64,000 bases of DNA from contig NZ_WHLY01000002.1 of the NCBI RefSeq assembly GCF_009296315.1, positions 1,116,001-1,180,000 of the forward strand, read 5' to 3'. Positions 36,040 through 44,752 of the stretch are shown here, piece by piece; the first letter of the stretch is position 1, and each line of letters begins with the position of its first letter. The notes under the pieces are model-generated. The model did not search any database and was not told where the DNA came from. It saw only the letters and a program-made list of their open reading frames with translations. Both the position numbers and the translations under genes were made by a program. The stretch is from Salmonirosea aquatica (GTDB taxonomy: Bacteria > Bacteroidota > Bacteroidia > Cytophagales > Spirosomataceae).

Positions 36040-36614
36040 TTAGACTTCGACGGAAATGTTGTATTTGTGCAGCAAGCCAACCACGCCGGTCAGTGAGAAT
36101 TTGGCCTTTTTAAGACGATTGTTTTCGGGATCGATCGAATAATTGGACGCCGTTCGAAAATCGGCTTTTTCCAGAATCGTGCAGTCGAAGGTCGCTCCGG
36201 CCAAATCGCATTCCACAAAACTTGATTCCGTAAAGTTAGCCTCGGCGAAATCGACTTCCTGCATCGCGCAGTTTTTAAACCGCGTCTTTTTCAGCGTCAG
36301 TTTGTAAAAGGAAGACAGGTTCAGCTGGCAGCCGTCGAAGTGCATTTCCAGCAAAAACGGATTGCAGTTTTCAAAGTGCAGCCCTACCATTTTGCACCGA
36401 ACGAACCGGACATTTTTGAACGCGGTGTTGGAGAGTTTGGCGAGGGTGAGATTGCACTCTTCGAATTCGCAATCCACAAAGGTACCCCCGACAGATCGGT
36501 GCCATTGAAGTCACAATCGGTGAAGGTACAGGTTTCGTACTCTCCTCTAGGAAGTTTTTCGGCCGTGAAAGATTGGTGGATGAATTCCTGATTTTCGGTA
36601 TAGGATGAGTTCAT
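36040..36614 (-). pseudogene. pentapeptide-repeat protein split by one frameshift
   Basis: Two overlapping minus-strand frames combine into a pentapeptide-repeat protein of about 191 residues. The first starts at the ATG at 36614 (MNSSYTENQEFIHQSF) and contains YETCTFTDCDFNGTDLSG, then loses the pattern. The second continues with VDCEFEECNLTLAKLSNTAF and many further A(D/N)LXX-type repeats to the end at 36040. The break lies at the five-C run at 36485-36489 (five G on the coding strand) directly attached to a GGTACC site. One more base gives GTDLSGGTFVDCEFEE with continuous repeats. Pentapeptide repeats form a right-handed quadrilateral beta-helix. Function ranges from gyrase protection to unknown, and this one has no assigned role. 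The clean repeat pattern on both sides suggests a very recent event or a sequence error. Confidence 0.85.
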
Positions 36615-36642
36615 GCGCTTCTTTTTTGGGAAGGAGAGTACC

Positions 36643-37113
36643 CTAGGCACTTACCCGGCGGTACTTAGTGCCGATGTAATCCACAAAATCCGGCTCCAGA
36701 CCTTGCTGCCGAATGATAGTCTGAATCTGGGCGCGGTGGTGAATGGAATGGTAGTTCAATTGCAGAGCGATGTCTTGGGGGGTGGCAGCCCAGAAGGTAC
36801 CATCATAGCCGACAAAGGTGGTTTCGCTGGATAATTCCTCTTCCGTCTTCGACAAAATGTAATTTTGCCAAAGCTCCAGACTTTCGGCCCACTTCTCTTC
36901 AAGATCTTCATAGTTGTACACCGGGTCCCACCAACTCATCGCCATAGCGTTTGGGTCCTGGCTGATTCGTGCCATCCATTTCAACTGGGAATTGATCAAA
37001 TGGCTAAACAACCGGATACTTTCCGAGGGGTCGGGAAGTTCCTTGATTTTGACCAACAAGGTGCGGTTGGTGAGATCATTGAACTGGAAAGTATCCAGTA
37101 GGTATTCTTTCAT
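36643..37113 (-). CDS. DinB-family protein
   Basis: This protein of about 156 residues is a DinB four-helix-bundle member. Candidate metal ligands are the His in LFSHLINSQLKW (near residue 38) and those in QLNYHSIHHRAQI (near residue 125). I chose the ATG at 37113 (MKEYLLDTFQFNDLTNRTLL), the usual family N-terminus; an in-frame ATG at 37143 would add ten residues. DinB proteins are often induced by damage or stress and some act as thiol transferases. No specific reaction can be given. It is about 28 bp upstream of the pentapeptide-repeat gene and may share its transcript. Confidence 0.87.
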   Translation of the reverse strand: MKEYLLDTFQFNDLTNRTLLVKIKELPDPSESIRLFSHLINSQLKWMARISQDPNAMAMSWWDPVYNYEDLEEKWAESLELWQNYILSKTEEELSSETTFVGYDGTFWAATPQDIALQLNYHSIHHRAQIQTIIRQQGLEPDFVDYIGTKYRRVSA

Positions 37114-37173
37114 CGGTTCAATATTCGGTACCTGTTTTTCCAAAAAATGTAAATAATCAAAGCGAGGGTCGCT

Positions 37174-38097
37174 TCAAAGATCTGTGCTTTCATCGTAGTA
37201 ATAGGGGGTCGATTGCTCCTCCAGCGCCAGGGTCCGCTCCCGCTCCGGAGAAAAGCGGTCTTTGAAGACAACATACACGGCCAGAATCGCAATGAGCTGA
37301 AAAAACAGACACACGATCGAGCCTTCGAATCCGAAAGCCCCGCCGTTCCAGATCGTAGGGGCACTGTATTCGGTCAAAAAAAGGTTGTAAAAATTATTTC
37401 CACTCACATTGAATCCGAAGATAGGTCCCTGAAAAAAATTCCAGCTAAAATGCAGGGCGATGGGAAACCAGAGGTTTTTGGTAAAAATGTAGGAAAGCCC
37501 GAGCAAGATACCCGCCAGAAAAAGATTGATCCCACCCAGCAGTGTAAAGTTGGCATTGAACCCGTGCATCAGACTAAACAGTAGCGCGGAAATAGCCAGC
37601 GCCACGTACTTGTCAAAACTGAGCAGTAGATTATTGAGGACGTACCCCCGCATGAGCAGTTCTTCGGTGAAAGCTACAACAATATAAAATCCCAGGCAAA
37701 GCAGAAGATCGGCAAAACTGTACTGGAAGGTAATAAAATCCAACTGATCGGTTAGGGTCAGGGCCATAAACCCCAAAAACATTACTTCAAAGCCAACAAT
37801 GATCCCGATGAGCAGGTCCTTACCCAGGAACGTGGTCTGAAAACCCAGGCTGAGAAACGATTCGCGGTCGACGTACCTTCGAAAAAGCCCGATCAGAAGG
37901 GCATTGCCCAGTAAGCTAAAAAAGACAATGATAAAAGCCTGTTCAAGATTTTGGGCGGGAGCGTCGGCAGTTGTCAGGTCGTACCCCGCTACCCAGGCAC
38001 CCAATGCCTGGAAGGCCCCTACGATCACCAGGTAGGGCAGGATCATTTTCAGTACATTACCTACGCCTCTGCTCCCGTAGTAGATTTTCCGCTCCAT
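37174..38097 (-). CDS. CPBP-family intramembrane glutamic endopeptidase
   Basis: This 307-residue membrane protein belongs to the CPBP (CAAX-processing and bacteriocin-processing) protease family. The conserved motifs are present: EELLMRG (145-151, paired Glu and Arg), FSLMHG (174-179) and LHFSWNF (215-221). Eight or so membrane helices are predicted from hydrophobicity. The family cleaves peptides within the membrane; in bacteria many members take part in peptide maturation or self-immunity, but the substrate here is unknown. It lies 7 bp downstream of folB on the same strand. The C-terminal tail (about 285-307) is acidic and cytoplasmic-looking. Confidence 0.9.
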   Translation of the reverse strand: MERKIYYGSRGVGNVLKMILPYLVIVGAFQALGAWVAGYDLTTADAPAQNLEQAFIIVFFSLLGNALLIGLFRRYVDRESFLSLGFQTTFLGKDLLIGIIVGFEVMFLGFMALTLTDQLDFITFQYSFADLLLCLGFYIVVAFTEELLMRGYVLNNLLLSFDKYVALAISALLFSLMHGFNANFTLLGGINLFLAGILLGLSYIFTKNLWFPIALHFSWNFFQGPIFGFNVSGNNFYNLFLTEYSAPTIWNGGAFGFEGSIVCLFFQLIAILAVYVVFKDRFSPERERTLALEEQSTPYYYDESTDL

Positions 38098-38104
38098 ACA
38101 TCCG

Positions 38105-38455
38105 CTAGCCTTCCAGGGTGATTTTGGATCGATGGCACACGCCCCCGATCGGAGGATTGAACTTGGATACCGCCACGTGGACCTTTTCTACATCGGGGTA
38201 CTTCTCCCGAATCTTTTCGATCAGCCGGTAGGCGATATGTTCCAGCAGCCGCGAACGTTCGGCCATCACCGCCACTGCGATGCCGTAGAGCTCTTCATAA
38301 TTGACGGTACCACGCAGACGATCGTTCTGAGCGGCTTTTTCAAAATCGGTATGAATGGTGATATCCAGCGCATACTTGTTGCCGACTTTCTGTTCCTCGT
38401 CGTAGAAGCCATGGTAGGCAAAAAACTCCAGCCCTTCGAGTGAGATAGTTCCCAA
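38105..38455 (-). CDS. folB: dihydroneopterin aldolase
   Basis: This 116-residue protein matches FolB, which converts 7,8-dihydroneopterin to 6-hydroxymethyl-7,8-dihydropterin and glycolaldehyde in folate synthesis. The marks are GLEFFAYHGFYDEEQKVGN at the N-terminus, a central NYEELYGIAVAVM, and LLEHIAYRLIEKIREKYP. The Lys of HVAVSKFNPPIGG near the C-terminus is the likely catalytic residue. Length is typical (about 120). It is followed within 7 bp by the CPBP protease gene and preceded by the DivIVA-domain gene. Confidence 0.93.
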   Translation of the reverse strand: MGTISLEGLEFFAYHGFYDEEQKVGNKYALDITIHTDFEKAAQNDRLRGTVNYEELYGIAVAVMAERSRLLEHIAYRLIEKIREKYPDVEKVHVAVSKFNPPIGGVCHRSKITLEG

Positions 38456-38529
38456 GATATAAAATTGAAAAGTACGGCCGAAGCTTTGGTAAAATCAGAT
38501 AGGTTGCCCTGGAAAGAGAAATCAGAAAG

Positions 38530-39492
38530 TTACCCGATCTGGTCAAAAAACGAGCCTTTGACCTGTGGCTTAGTTTCAGAATCACCTTCGGGCTTGGGTG
38601 GGGTATTGGCCACATCCAAATCCTGGGTTTGTTGACGGGTGTGGGCCATTTTTTCCACCTCCGCCAGCGCTTCTTCGGCGGCGTCCGGAGGGGTACCTTC
38701 GGCCGAGGGCTCAGATGCGAGCTCCTCATCCTGAGATTCATCCGCCTGCGGTTCTTCGGCGACCGCCGAAATTTCCTCCGCAGTGGATTCCTCGGGTTCT
38801 GCCTCTTTATTTTCGGCATCCGAAATTTCAGGCTCCTGGGTCGGCTCTGCTTCATCCGTACCTGTAGGTACCTGCTCGCCCTTACTCGCCGGATTCTTTT
38901 TCTCGGAAGGGGTTTCAGCCTCGACAGCCTGATTCTTGATTTCCTCCATGCGTTGGTCGAACGAAGGATCTTTGCTGAATTTTTTCTCGAATCGTTCCAC
39001 TGCTTCGTGGGTATTGTTGGCCAGCGATTTGAGCTGTACCACCAGATTGTCGCGGTACTTCTCCATAGCCCGGAAGTCGCGCTCCTGGTTCTTCAGCTCA
39101 TTGATGATTTCTTCCCGGATGTACTTCGACTCATTCTCCGCATCCTGAATGATCATGCTAGCCTTGCGCCGGGCTTCCACGATGGTTTCGTCGGTCTTTT
39201 GCCGCGATTCCTGAATATACTTTTCGGCGGCCCGGTTGGCCTGTTCGGTAATCTGGTTGCTGGTATCTTCAGCAGTTTTCAGGGTCCGGAAAAGTGTCAT
39301 TTCCACGTCCCGCAGTTTGTTGAGTTCTTTTTCGGCAATTTCAAGCTGCATTTTCAGCATCTTGTTTTCATTCATCACGCGTTCCCACTCCTGCGAAAGT
39401 GAGTTCAGAAAAGCATTGACCTCATCGACAACATACCCTCTAAATTCTTTTTCAAACGTGTGCTGCCGTATATCGATGGGTGAGATTTTCAT
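38530..39492 (-). CDS. DivIVA-domain coiled-coil protein with long acidic tail
   Basis: This 320-residue protein opens with the DivIVA motif (MKISPIDIRQHTFEKEFRGY, then VDEVNAFLNSLSQEW), which in Gram-positive bacteria binds curved membranes at poles and division sites. A long coiled coil follows (about 35-180, with heptads such as MLKMQLEIAEKELNKLRDVE). The last 130 residues or so (about 190-310) are an acidic, Glu/Ala/Pro-rich, probably disordered region, ending in a short KGSFFDQIG motif that may be a binding tail. In Bacteroidota such proteins are common but poorly characterised. It lies upstream of folB with a gap of about 75 bp. Confidence 0.88.
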   Translation of the reverse strand: MKISPIDIRQHTFEKEFRGYVVDEVNAFLNSLSQEWERVMNENKMLKMQLEIAEKELNKLRDVEMTLFRTLKTAEDTSNQITEQANRAAEKYIQESRQKTDETIVEARRKASMIIQDAENESKYIREEIINELKNQERDFRAMEKYRDNLVVQLKSLANNTHEAVERFEKKFSKDPSFDQRMEEIKNQAVEAETPSEKKNPASKGEQVPTGTDEAEPTQEPEISDAENKEAEPEESTAEEISAVAEEPQADESQDEELASEPSAEGTPPDAAEEALAEVEKMAHTRQQTQDLDVANTPPKPEGDSETKPQVKGSFFDQIG

Positions 39493-39639
39493 TTGAATAG
39501 GCGGTTTTATAGAAAAATCGTGCGGTAATCCGGTAATTACAGACTAAAATCGCAAATTTCAAAAACTTATCCAAATAATTACGCATCAGGGCAAATCCTG
39601 GCCCGGGGCTAGGTTTCGTCCGCCATTTTCGTCAGAGCT

Positions 39640-40542
39640 TTAATCCCGAAATTCCCAGACCGAAATTGTGCGGTCGTCGCTGCCCGACGCCAGCCAATCG
39701 CCCTCGCTCAGCCACAGGAGTTTGTTGATGGAAGTACCATGCCCGGCGTGCCGGGCCCGGTCGACCACCTTTACCAGCCGGAAGGTATCGGTCCTCCACA
39801 GTTTGATGGATTTGTCCATGCTGGCCGTAGCCAGAAACGCACCATCGGCTCGAAATGCCAGGTGATTGATGGCGAACATATGCGCGGGAATGGCATGCAC
39901 CGGCGTATACTGAGCGGTGGCATCCCATACTCTCAAATGTGCATCGCGTCCTCCCGTGACCAGGTACCTGTCATCGGGCGAATAGCTTGCCGTAAATACG
40001 GAGTTGGTGTGCGCCTGGAAGCGTTTTTTCAAATTGAATGTTTCCAGATCGAAAATACCGACGCTATGATCACTGTACCCGGCCGCCAATTCATTTTCCG
40101 TTTCGCGTATGGCCAGCGTCCGCACGCTTTTTGTGGATGCCTTCAGGTACTTCTGAATAGCGAACGCCGGAATATCAACGACCACAATCACGCCATCTCC
40201 GAGCGCAATGAATGCTTTTTCCCGCCAGATTTTGATGTCGAAAATAGGCGCTGCGCCTATTTTCATAGAAGCCACGACTTTTTTCTGTACAGGATCGATG
40301 AGTTGAATTCCCTCGTAGTTTTGTCCCACCCACAGCAGGCCGGTGGCGGGATCGATGGCTATGGCGTACACGGAGGCCTCAATGCGGGCTGTTAGTTCGC
40401 CAAGGTCGGGCTTGGCCATATCCCACTTCACTACTAGTCCATCACCGCCCGCCGAATAGAAAGAAGAGCCCGACGCATCGGAAATTAGCGTGTATACACA
40501 GTCGCGATGACCCGAAAAAGTATCTATTTTGCGCACATTCAT
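39640..40542 (-). CDS. WD40-repeat beta-propeller protein
   Basis: This 300-residue protein consists of about seven WD40-type repeats, several ending in a WD-like pair (VVKWDMAKPD, HLRVWDATAQ, SIKLWRTDTF, TISVWEFRD). It has no signal peptide or membrane segment, so it is probably cytoplasmic. WD40 propellers serve as interaction platforms, and no enzyme function is expected. It stands alone between the DivIVA-domain gene and the divergent phosphopantetheinyl transferase gene. Confidence 0.9.
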   Translation of the reverse strand: MNVRKIDTFSGHRDCVYTLISDASGSSFYSAGGDGLVVKWDMAKPDLGELTARIEASVYAIAIDPATGLLWVGQNYEGIQLIDPVQKKVVASMKIGAAPIFDIKIWREKAFIALGDGVIVVVDIPAFAIQKYLKASTKSVRTLAIRETENELAAGYSDHSVGIFDLETFNLKKRFQAHTNSVFTASYSPDDRYLVTGGRDAHLRVWDATAQYTPVHAIPAHMFAINHLAFRADGAFLATASMDKSIKLWRTDTFRLVKVVDRARHAGHGTSINKLLWLSEGDWLASGSDDRTISVWEFRD

Positions 40543-40597
40543 TTAAAGAGGGAGTTTTACCTGGCTTCCGCATAATTGGGTAGTAAACGCAAAGGAT

Positions 40598-41227
40598 ATG
40601 CCGCTCGTTCATTCAGAAAACATCGCCGAGGTCGGTCGCCTCTTGGTATGGCAGCTGGTCGAAACCGAAGAAGTGCTACGGAAAATGCTGCCTTCATCCG
40701 CCGATTTTGAAGAACTCTCGTCTATTTCTCATCCCCAAAAAAAGCGCGAATGGATGGCCGGGCGGATCGTTCTGGCACAAATCGTGGCCGAGGCGGGAGA
40801 GGTTTTCAAAGGTACCTGGAAAGATGAGCACGGTAAGCCCTTTCTTATTGATTGCCCCTACCCTATCTCATTGACACACACGCATGACTATGTAGCGGCC
40901 GTCATCCATCCTACCCTTTCAGTGGGGATTGATATGGAGCAAAAAAACGACAAGTTGATTCGCACCGCCCGAAAGTACCTAAATGAAAGTGAGTTGTTTG
41001 AAGCCAAAAACTCTCTGTCGAAGCTTTGCATGTATTGGTGCGGAAAAGAGGCACTTTACAAGCTAAACGGGCGAAACAATGTGAGTTTCAAAGACAACAT
41101 TTTCGTTGAAATATTCAACGAAAATAGCAACCTATTGCAGGGTACCTGGCGTGACTCAGGCCGGGAAGTGCGGGCTAGTCTGCAAGTTCGTTGGTTTGGT
41201 ACCTATTGTCTGATCGTGGCGGTGTAG
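40598..41227 (+). CDS. 4'-phosphopantetheinyl transferase superfamily protein
   Basis: This 209-residue protein carries both signature motifs of the family: SVGIDMEQ (GIDME at 110-114) and YWCGKEALYKLNGR (WCGKEALYK at 147-155). These bind Mg2+ and CoA. It attaches the 4'-phosphopantetheine arm to acyl-carrier or peptidyl-carrier domains. The length (about 210-230) fits the Sfp/EntD-type group rather than the short AcpS. There is no adjacent polyketide or peptide synthetase gene, so it may serve fatty-acid synthesis generally. The gene is divergent from the WD40 gene (56-bp gap). Confidence 0.9.
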   Translation: MPLVHSENIAEVGRLLVWQLVETEEVLRKMLPSSADFEELSSISHPQKKREWMAGRIVLAQIVAEAGEVFKGTWKDEHGKPFLIDCPYPISLTHTHDYVAAVIHPTLSVGIDMEQKNDKLIRTARKYLNESELFEAKNSLSKLCMYWCGKEALYKLNGRNNVSFKDNIFVEIFNENSNLLQGTWRDSGREVRASLQVRWFGTYCLIVAV

Positions 41228-41309
41228 CTGCTTTATATTTATAATAAATTTTCTTGATCTTTATAAAAAGTCTTATCTAAATAAATATTCAGAAGAAAAA
41301 TTTGACTAT

Positions 41310-42494
41310 TTAGTTTAATTGTTCATTAATCACTTTACTGACTTCATCTAATATAGTGGACGTATAACCACTTTTCGTAAAAACAACGCTACCTTCTTGA
41401 TTAATGACAAACAAAGCCGGTGATGCGTAAACCTTATAAAGTGATGCTATTGAATTACCATTATAGACCGAATTCGTGGTAACTAGTCTGTTTTTTAAGA
41501 ACAGCTCCAACTTATCTTTTTCAGGATCATCAGTAGTATTTACCCCGAGCACAACAACCTTTTCATTGGGAAATTTTTTGTGTAGGGCCTCTAACGAAAT
41601 CATCTGCTGGATGCAAGGGGCGCACGATTTGAACCAAAAATCCATAACGACAATTTTGCCTTTTAAATCGCTCAGGGCCATAGTACCTCCCGTTAGTAAG
41701 GGTAGCTTCCAATCGGGCGCCTGTGAACCCAGAGGCAATAACGCATCCCGGGCTTCTTGTACAGCAGGGTCATAAATTTTTTCAATTTGGTATTCTGAAA
41801 GCGCCTCCCGACTGAATTGTTTGGCTTCGATTGGCTTGTCCTTTATATTCGTTATCGAGTAATCAAACATCTGGGTTTCCTCTGCTTTTCCTAGTACCGA
41901 TTTTAGAATTGTAACACTCTTTATAGGGAGGAAAGATTTAGTAGATACATAATAGTAGCTCTCTACATTGCTTTTTAAATCTTTTGAAATTTCGATATTT
42001 TGCAATCTAAAACATTTTTCCCCCAAGATAATTTCGGTGCCTGTTATTTGTAGTTTTTGATTATCATATTGGATCCACTTATTTGTGTTAATTATATAGA
42101 TAGCACCACTACTAGTATTAAAAGACTCTTCTATATTCGCCGGATAATCCCTTTTACGAATTACTTCCAGTTTTTTATTATACAGAGCAAAAAGCACTTT
42201 GCCATCATAAATTTGTTGATAACCATCGTCTTGAAAAGAAGCTAGCTGATATCCTACCAAGGAATCTTCGGGATTCTTTTTGAAGAAACATAAATATGTA
42301 TGTTCACTACGGGTTGTGTCTCTATCCGTACCAAATCTGGTATTTTTTTCATGAAAAGTAAATTGACCTTGCTCAAATTTTTCAACAGCCTGATTCATCT
42401 TGCCAAGGATCTCACTTACACTGAGATCCTGAGCCTCGCTCGTAGTTGAAAAGGCCAACAGAATAGTAGCCAACAAAACCAGTGAAGCTCTCAT
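41310..42494 (-). CDS. TlpA-family thiol-disulfide reductase with extended N-terminal domain
   Basis: This protein of about 394 residues has a signal peptide starting at the ATG at 42494 (MRASLVLLATILLAFSTTSEAQ); a longer frame from 42548 is unlikely. Residues about 25-245 form an unassigned beta-rich domain. It resembles the periplasmic TlpA-linked domains of Bacteroidota, which often resemble lipoprotein-sorting folds. A thioredoxin-like domain follows (about 255-390) with the active site KSCAPC (CAPC motif) and LLTGGTMALSDLKGKIVVMD. It likely reduces or isomerises disulfides in the periplasm. The base composition is strikingly AT-rich compared with both neighbours, with many AAA, TTT and ATA codons, which suggests relatively recent acquisition. 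The gap before it (41,228-41,309) is also AT-rich. Confidence 0.88.
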   Translation of the reverse strand: MRASLVLLATILLAFSTTSEAQDLSVSEILGKMNQAVEKFEQGQFTFHEKNTRFGTDRDTTRSEHTYLCFFKKNPEDSLVGYQLASFQDDGYQQIYDGKVLFALYNKKLEVIRKRDYPANIEESFNTSSGAIYIINTNKWIQYDNQKLQITGTEIILGEKCFRLQNIEISKDLKSNVESYYYVSTKSFLPIKSVTILKSVLGKAEETQMFDYSITNIKDKPIEAKQFSREALSEYQIEKIYDPAVQEARDALLPLGSQAPDWKLPLLTGGTMALSDLKGKIVVMDFWFKSCAPCIQQMISLEALHKKFPNEKVVVLGVNTTDDPEKDKLELFLKNRLVTTNSVYNGNSIASLYKVYASPALFVINQEGSVVFTKSGYTSTILDEVSKVINEQLN

Positions 42495-42561
42495 ATCCCT
42501 TATTTCAAAAAAATAAAATATTAATCCAGGGCAAATTTTAAAAACCAAATACAGAAATCCC

Positions 42562-43404
42562 CTATCCTGCGTCGTCTACAATAGACATCAGAATTCGCTC
42601 CAATTCTTTAATTTTTTCGGGTTCACCTGCTTTTTCGTAGGAGAGGATGAGGTTGCGCAGCACCCGCTGGATGATTTCCAGGTTGGAACAGGGCTGATAG
42701 AAGGATTCCTTCTGGGTTAAGTTCAGTTGGGCGATGTAGTGATCAATGTCGGTTTTGGAAAAAATAATACCCCGGTTAAAAACATTGATGTAGAACTGCG
42801 TTTTGTCCTTCTTATAGGTCAAAACAAACAGGTTGGGCAGATTCACCCCGTACACGGGTATATTCAACTTCCGGGCAATGAGCAAATAAATCGCGCACAG
42901 TGTAATCGGGTTACCGCGTCGGCTTTCCAGCACCACATTGATCATCGAATTGGAAGCCGAATGGAAACTCTTGGTATTGGCGCCGAAGCCCAGGGTACCG
43001 TAGAATACCCCATTCATGGCTTTGACCTGTTCAACAGGGGTACCCTCATCCTCAAACTGCTCCCATACCCGGTAACGGAGCTGGTCGATTTCGGCCTGTA
43101 GTTTTTCGATATCAAGGTCAGGATACTGGTAGGTAGCCACAATCCACATACCCTCCAGCAAATCCAGGGCACCGCCGTTTTTCCACTCAGTGAGCCGATC
43201 GATCATGACCGCCACCTGTAATTCGTGGATCAGTTCTTCGATTCGACGCTGCGCAATCGGGCTAAAGCTTTCCTCCCATTCCGTTTCCAGAAATGGAATT
43301 ATCCCCCGGCCCAGAGAACGGATTTTTTCCTCCACGAGGGTTGTCACCTCCGAATCCTCGTCGTCTAGTAACGACACTAGTGCTTTTATTTCTTTTTCAT
43401 CCAT
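42562..43404 (-). CDS. SirB1/transglutaminase-like-core protein
   Basis: This 280-residue protein fits the SirB1/transglutaminase-like family. It has a helical N-terminal part (about 1-110) and a core with the segment NVVLESRRGNPITLCAIYLL followed by NIPVYGVNLPNLFVLTY. In SirB1-like proteins these replace the cysteine protease-type active site. A tetratricopeptide-like C-terminal helical pair follows (QRVLRNLILSYEKAGEPEKI). The molecular role is unknown, and the family is widely conserved. It has no signal peptide. It is separated from the AT-rich TlpA-like gene by fewer than 70 bp on the same strand. Confidence 0.87.
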   Translation of the reverse strand: MDEKEIKALVSLLDDEDSEVTTLVEEKIRSLGRGIIPFLETEWEESFSPIAQRRIEELIHELQVAVMIDRLTEWKNGGALDLLEGMWIVATYQYPDLDIEKLQAEIDQLRYRVWEQFEDEGTPVEQVKAMNGVFYGTLGFGANTKSFHSASNSMINVVLESRRGNPITLCAIYLLIARKLNIPVYGVNLPNLFVLTYKKDKTQFYINVFNRGIIFSKTDIDHYIAQLNLTQKESFYQPCSNLEIIQRVLRNLILSYEKAGEPEKIKELERILMSIVDDAG

Positions 43405-43452
43405 GGCAGCTATCCTGGTGTTTCCTAATATAAGGCTTAAAGAAAAACAATT

Positions 43453-43482
43453 TTTGAATGGCTGTCAAATTTTCTACTTTTG
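43453..43482 (+). promoter_or_regulatory. Bacteroidota-type promoter upstream of galE
   Basis: TTTG at 43453-43456 is followed after 18 bases by TACTTTTG at 43475-43482. Both boxes match the TTTG and TAnnTTTG consensus exactly and the spacing is close to the usual 19-21. A transcript would have a leader of about 140 bases before the galE ATG. Confidence 0.6.
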
Positions 43483-43628
43483 CCCGGAAAAAAATTGTAT
43501 TTTCAGTAGAAAAAGTCCCCTCAAATAGGGCTGTGCTTGTATTTTAGACGAAAAAAACTTTTCGCTTCGCTCGTGCTCCTACCTTGGGTCGTTCTGTAAA
43601 AAAACTCTAAACTCCTCACTCCTGATTC

Positions 43629-44645
43629 ATGAAAATACTAGTTACGGGTGGTACCGGATTTATCGGTTCTCATACGGTAGTGGAACTGCAAGAAGCTGGC
43701 TATCAGCCAGTCATTCTGGATAATTTATATAACTCCAATAAAGAAGTACTGACAGGCCTGAAAGCCATTACGGGCCGCGACACTCCCTTTTATGAAATAG
43801 ATTCCACTGACGAAGCCGCCGTCAGGAAACTGTTTGAAACCGAAAAATTCGACGGGGTAATCCATTTCGCAGCCTATAAAGCCGTAGGCGAGTCGGTGGC
43901 CGAACCACTCAAATACTATGAAAACAACCTGGGTTCGCTGATTGTCCTGCTGAAAGTCATGAAGGATTTTGGGGTAAGTAATTTTGTATTTTCTTCATCC
44001 TGTACCGTCTATGGACAGCCCGATGTACTTCCCGTCACTGAAGACACGCCCCGTCAGCCTGCTACCTCGCCTTATGGCAACACCAAGGCCATCAGCGAGG
44101 ATATCATCCGGGACCATGTCTACGCAAAACCTGGCCTTAAAGCTCTGTCTTTGAGGTACTTCAACCCCGTTGGGGCGCATCCTTCTGCCGAAATCGGCGA
44201 GTTGCCTTCGGGCGTCCCCAGCAATCTGGTACCCTACCTGACCCAGGCCGCCGCCGGCCTGCGCGAAAAACTTGTTGTGTTTGGCGACGATTATGACACA
44301 CCGGATGGTACCTGTATCCGGGATTTCATTCATGTTGTGGACCTGGCCAAAGCCCACGTCAAGGCCCTTGAACTCCTGAACCGCCAGCCCGAAACCAATT
44401 TTTACGATGTGTTCAACGTGGGCACTGGCCAGGGCAATACGGTGCTGGAACTGATCGAAACGTTTGAGCGGGCCAATGGCGTCAAGCTCAATTACACCAT
44501 AGGTCCGCGTCGCCCCGGTGATGTAGAAAAAATCTGGGCGCAGTCGGACAAAGCCAATTCGAAACTTGCATGGAAAACCGAAAAAACATTGGAAGATTCG
44601 CTGCGTGATGCATGGCGGTGGCAGCAGAAAATAACAAAGGGCTAA
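43629..44645 (+). CDS. galE: UDP-glucose 4-epimerase
   Basis: This 338-residue protein is GalE, an NAD-dependent short-chain dehydrogenase-type enzyme that interconverts UDP-glucose and UDP-galactose. It shows the nucleotide motif GGTGFIGSHT (residues 7-16), the VIHFAAYKAVGESV segment, the catalytic SSSCTVYG and YGNTKAISED (Tyr/Lys pair), and LRYFNPVGAHPSAEIGE. The C-terminal part (GPRRPGDVEKIWAQSDKA) is typical of GalE. Length is normal. It starts a plus-strand group with rfbB and rfbA that supplies activated sugars for cell-surface glycans. Confidence 0.96.
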   Translation: MKILVTGGTGFIGSHTVVELQEAGYQPVILDNLYNSNKEVLTGLKAITGRDTPFYEIDSTDEAAVRKLFETEKFDGVIHFAAYKAVGESVAEPLKYYENNLGSLIVLLKVMKDFGVSNFVFSSSCTVYGQPDVLPVTEDTPRQPATSPYGNTKAISEDIIRDHVYAKPGLKALSLRYFNPVGAHPSAEIGELPSGVPSNLVPYLTQAAAGLREKLVVFGDDYDTPDGTCIRDFIHVVDLAKAHVKALELLNRQPETNFYDVFNVGTGQGNTVLELIETFERANGVKLNYTIGPRRPGDVEKIWAQSDKANSKLAWKTEKTLEDSLRDAWRWQQKITKG

Positions 44646-44752
44646 CGGTGAAAACGGTGTTTGCTTACTTTTTTATTATGCATTGACGATATTGCTTTTC
44701 AATTAAATATATAAATCCATAAGCCCACAGCAACTTGCTGACAGCTACTTAT

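Noticed and set aside
38629-39402. A 257-residue open frame on the plus strand
   Set aside because: It is exactly antisense to the DivIVA-domain gene, and its residues (Phe/Leu/Arg-rich) mirror the acidic and coiled-coil codons of the real gene.
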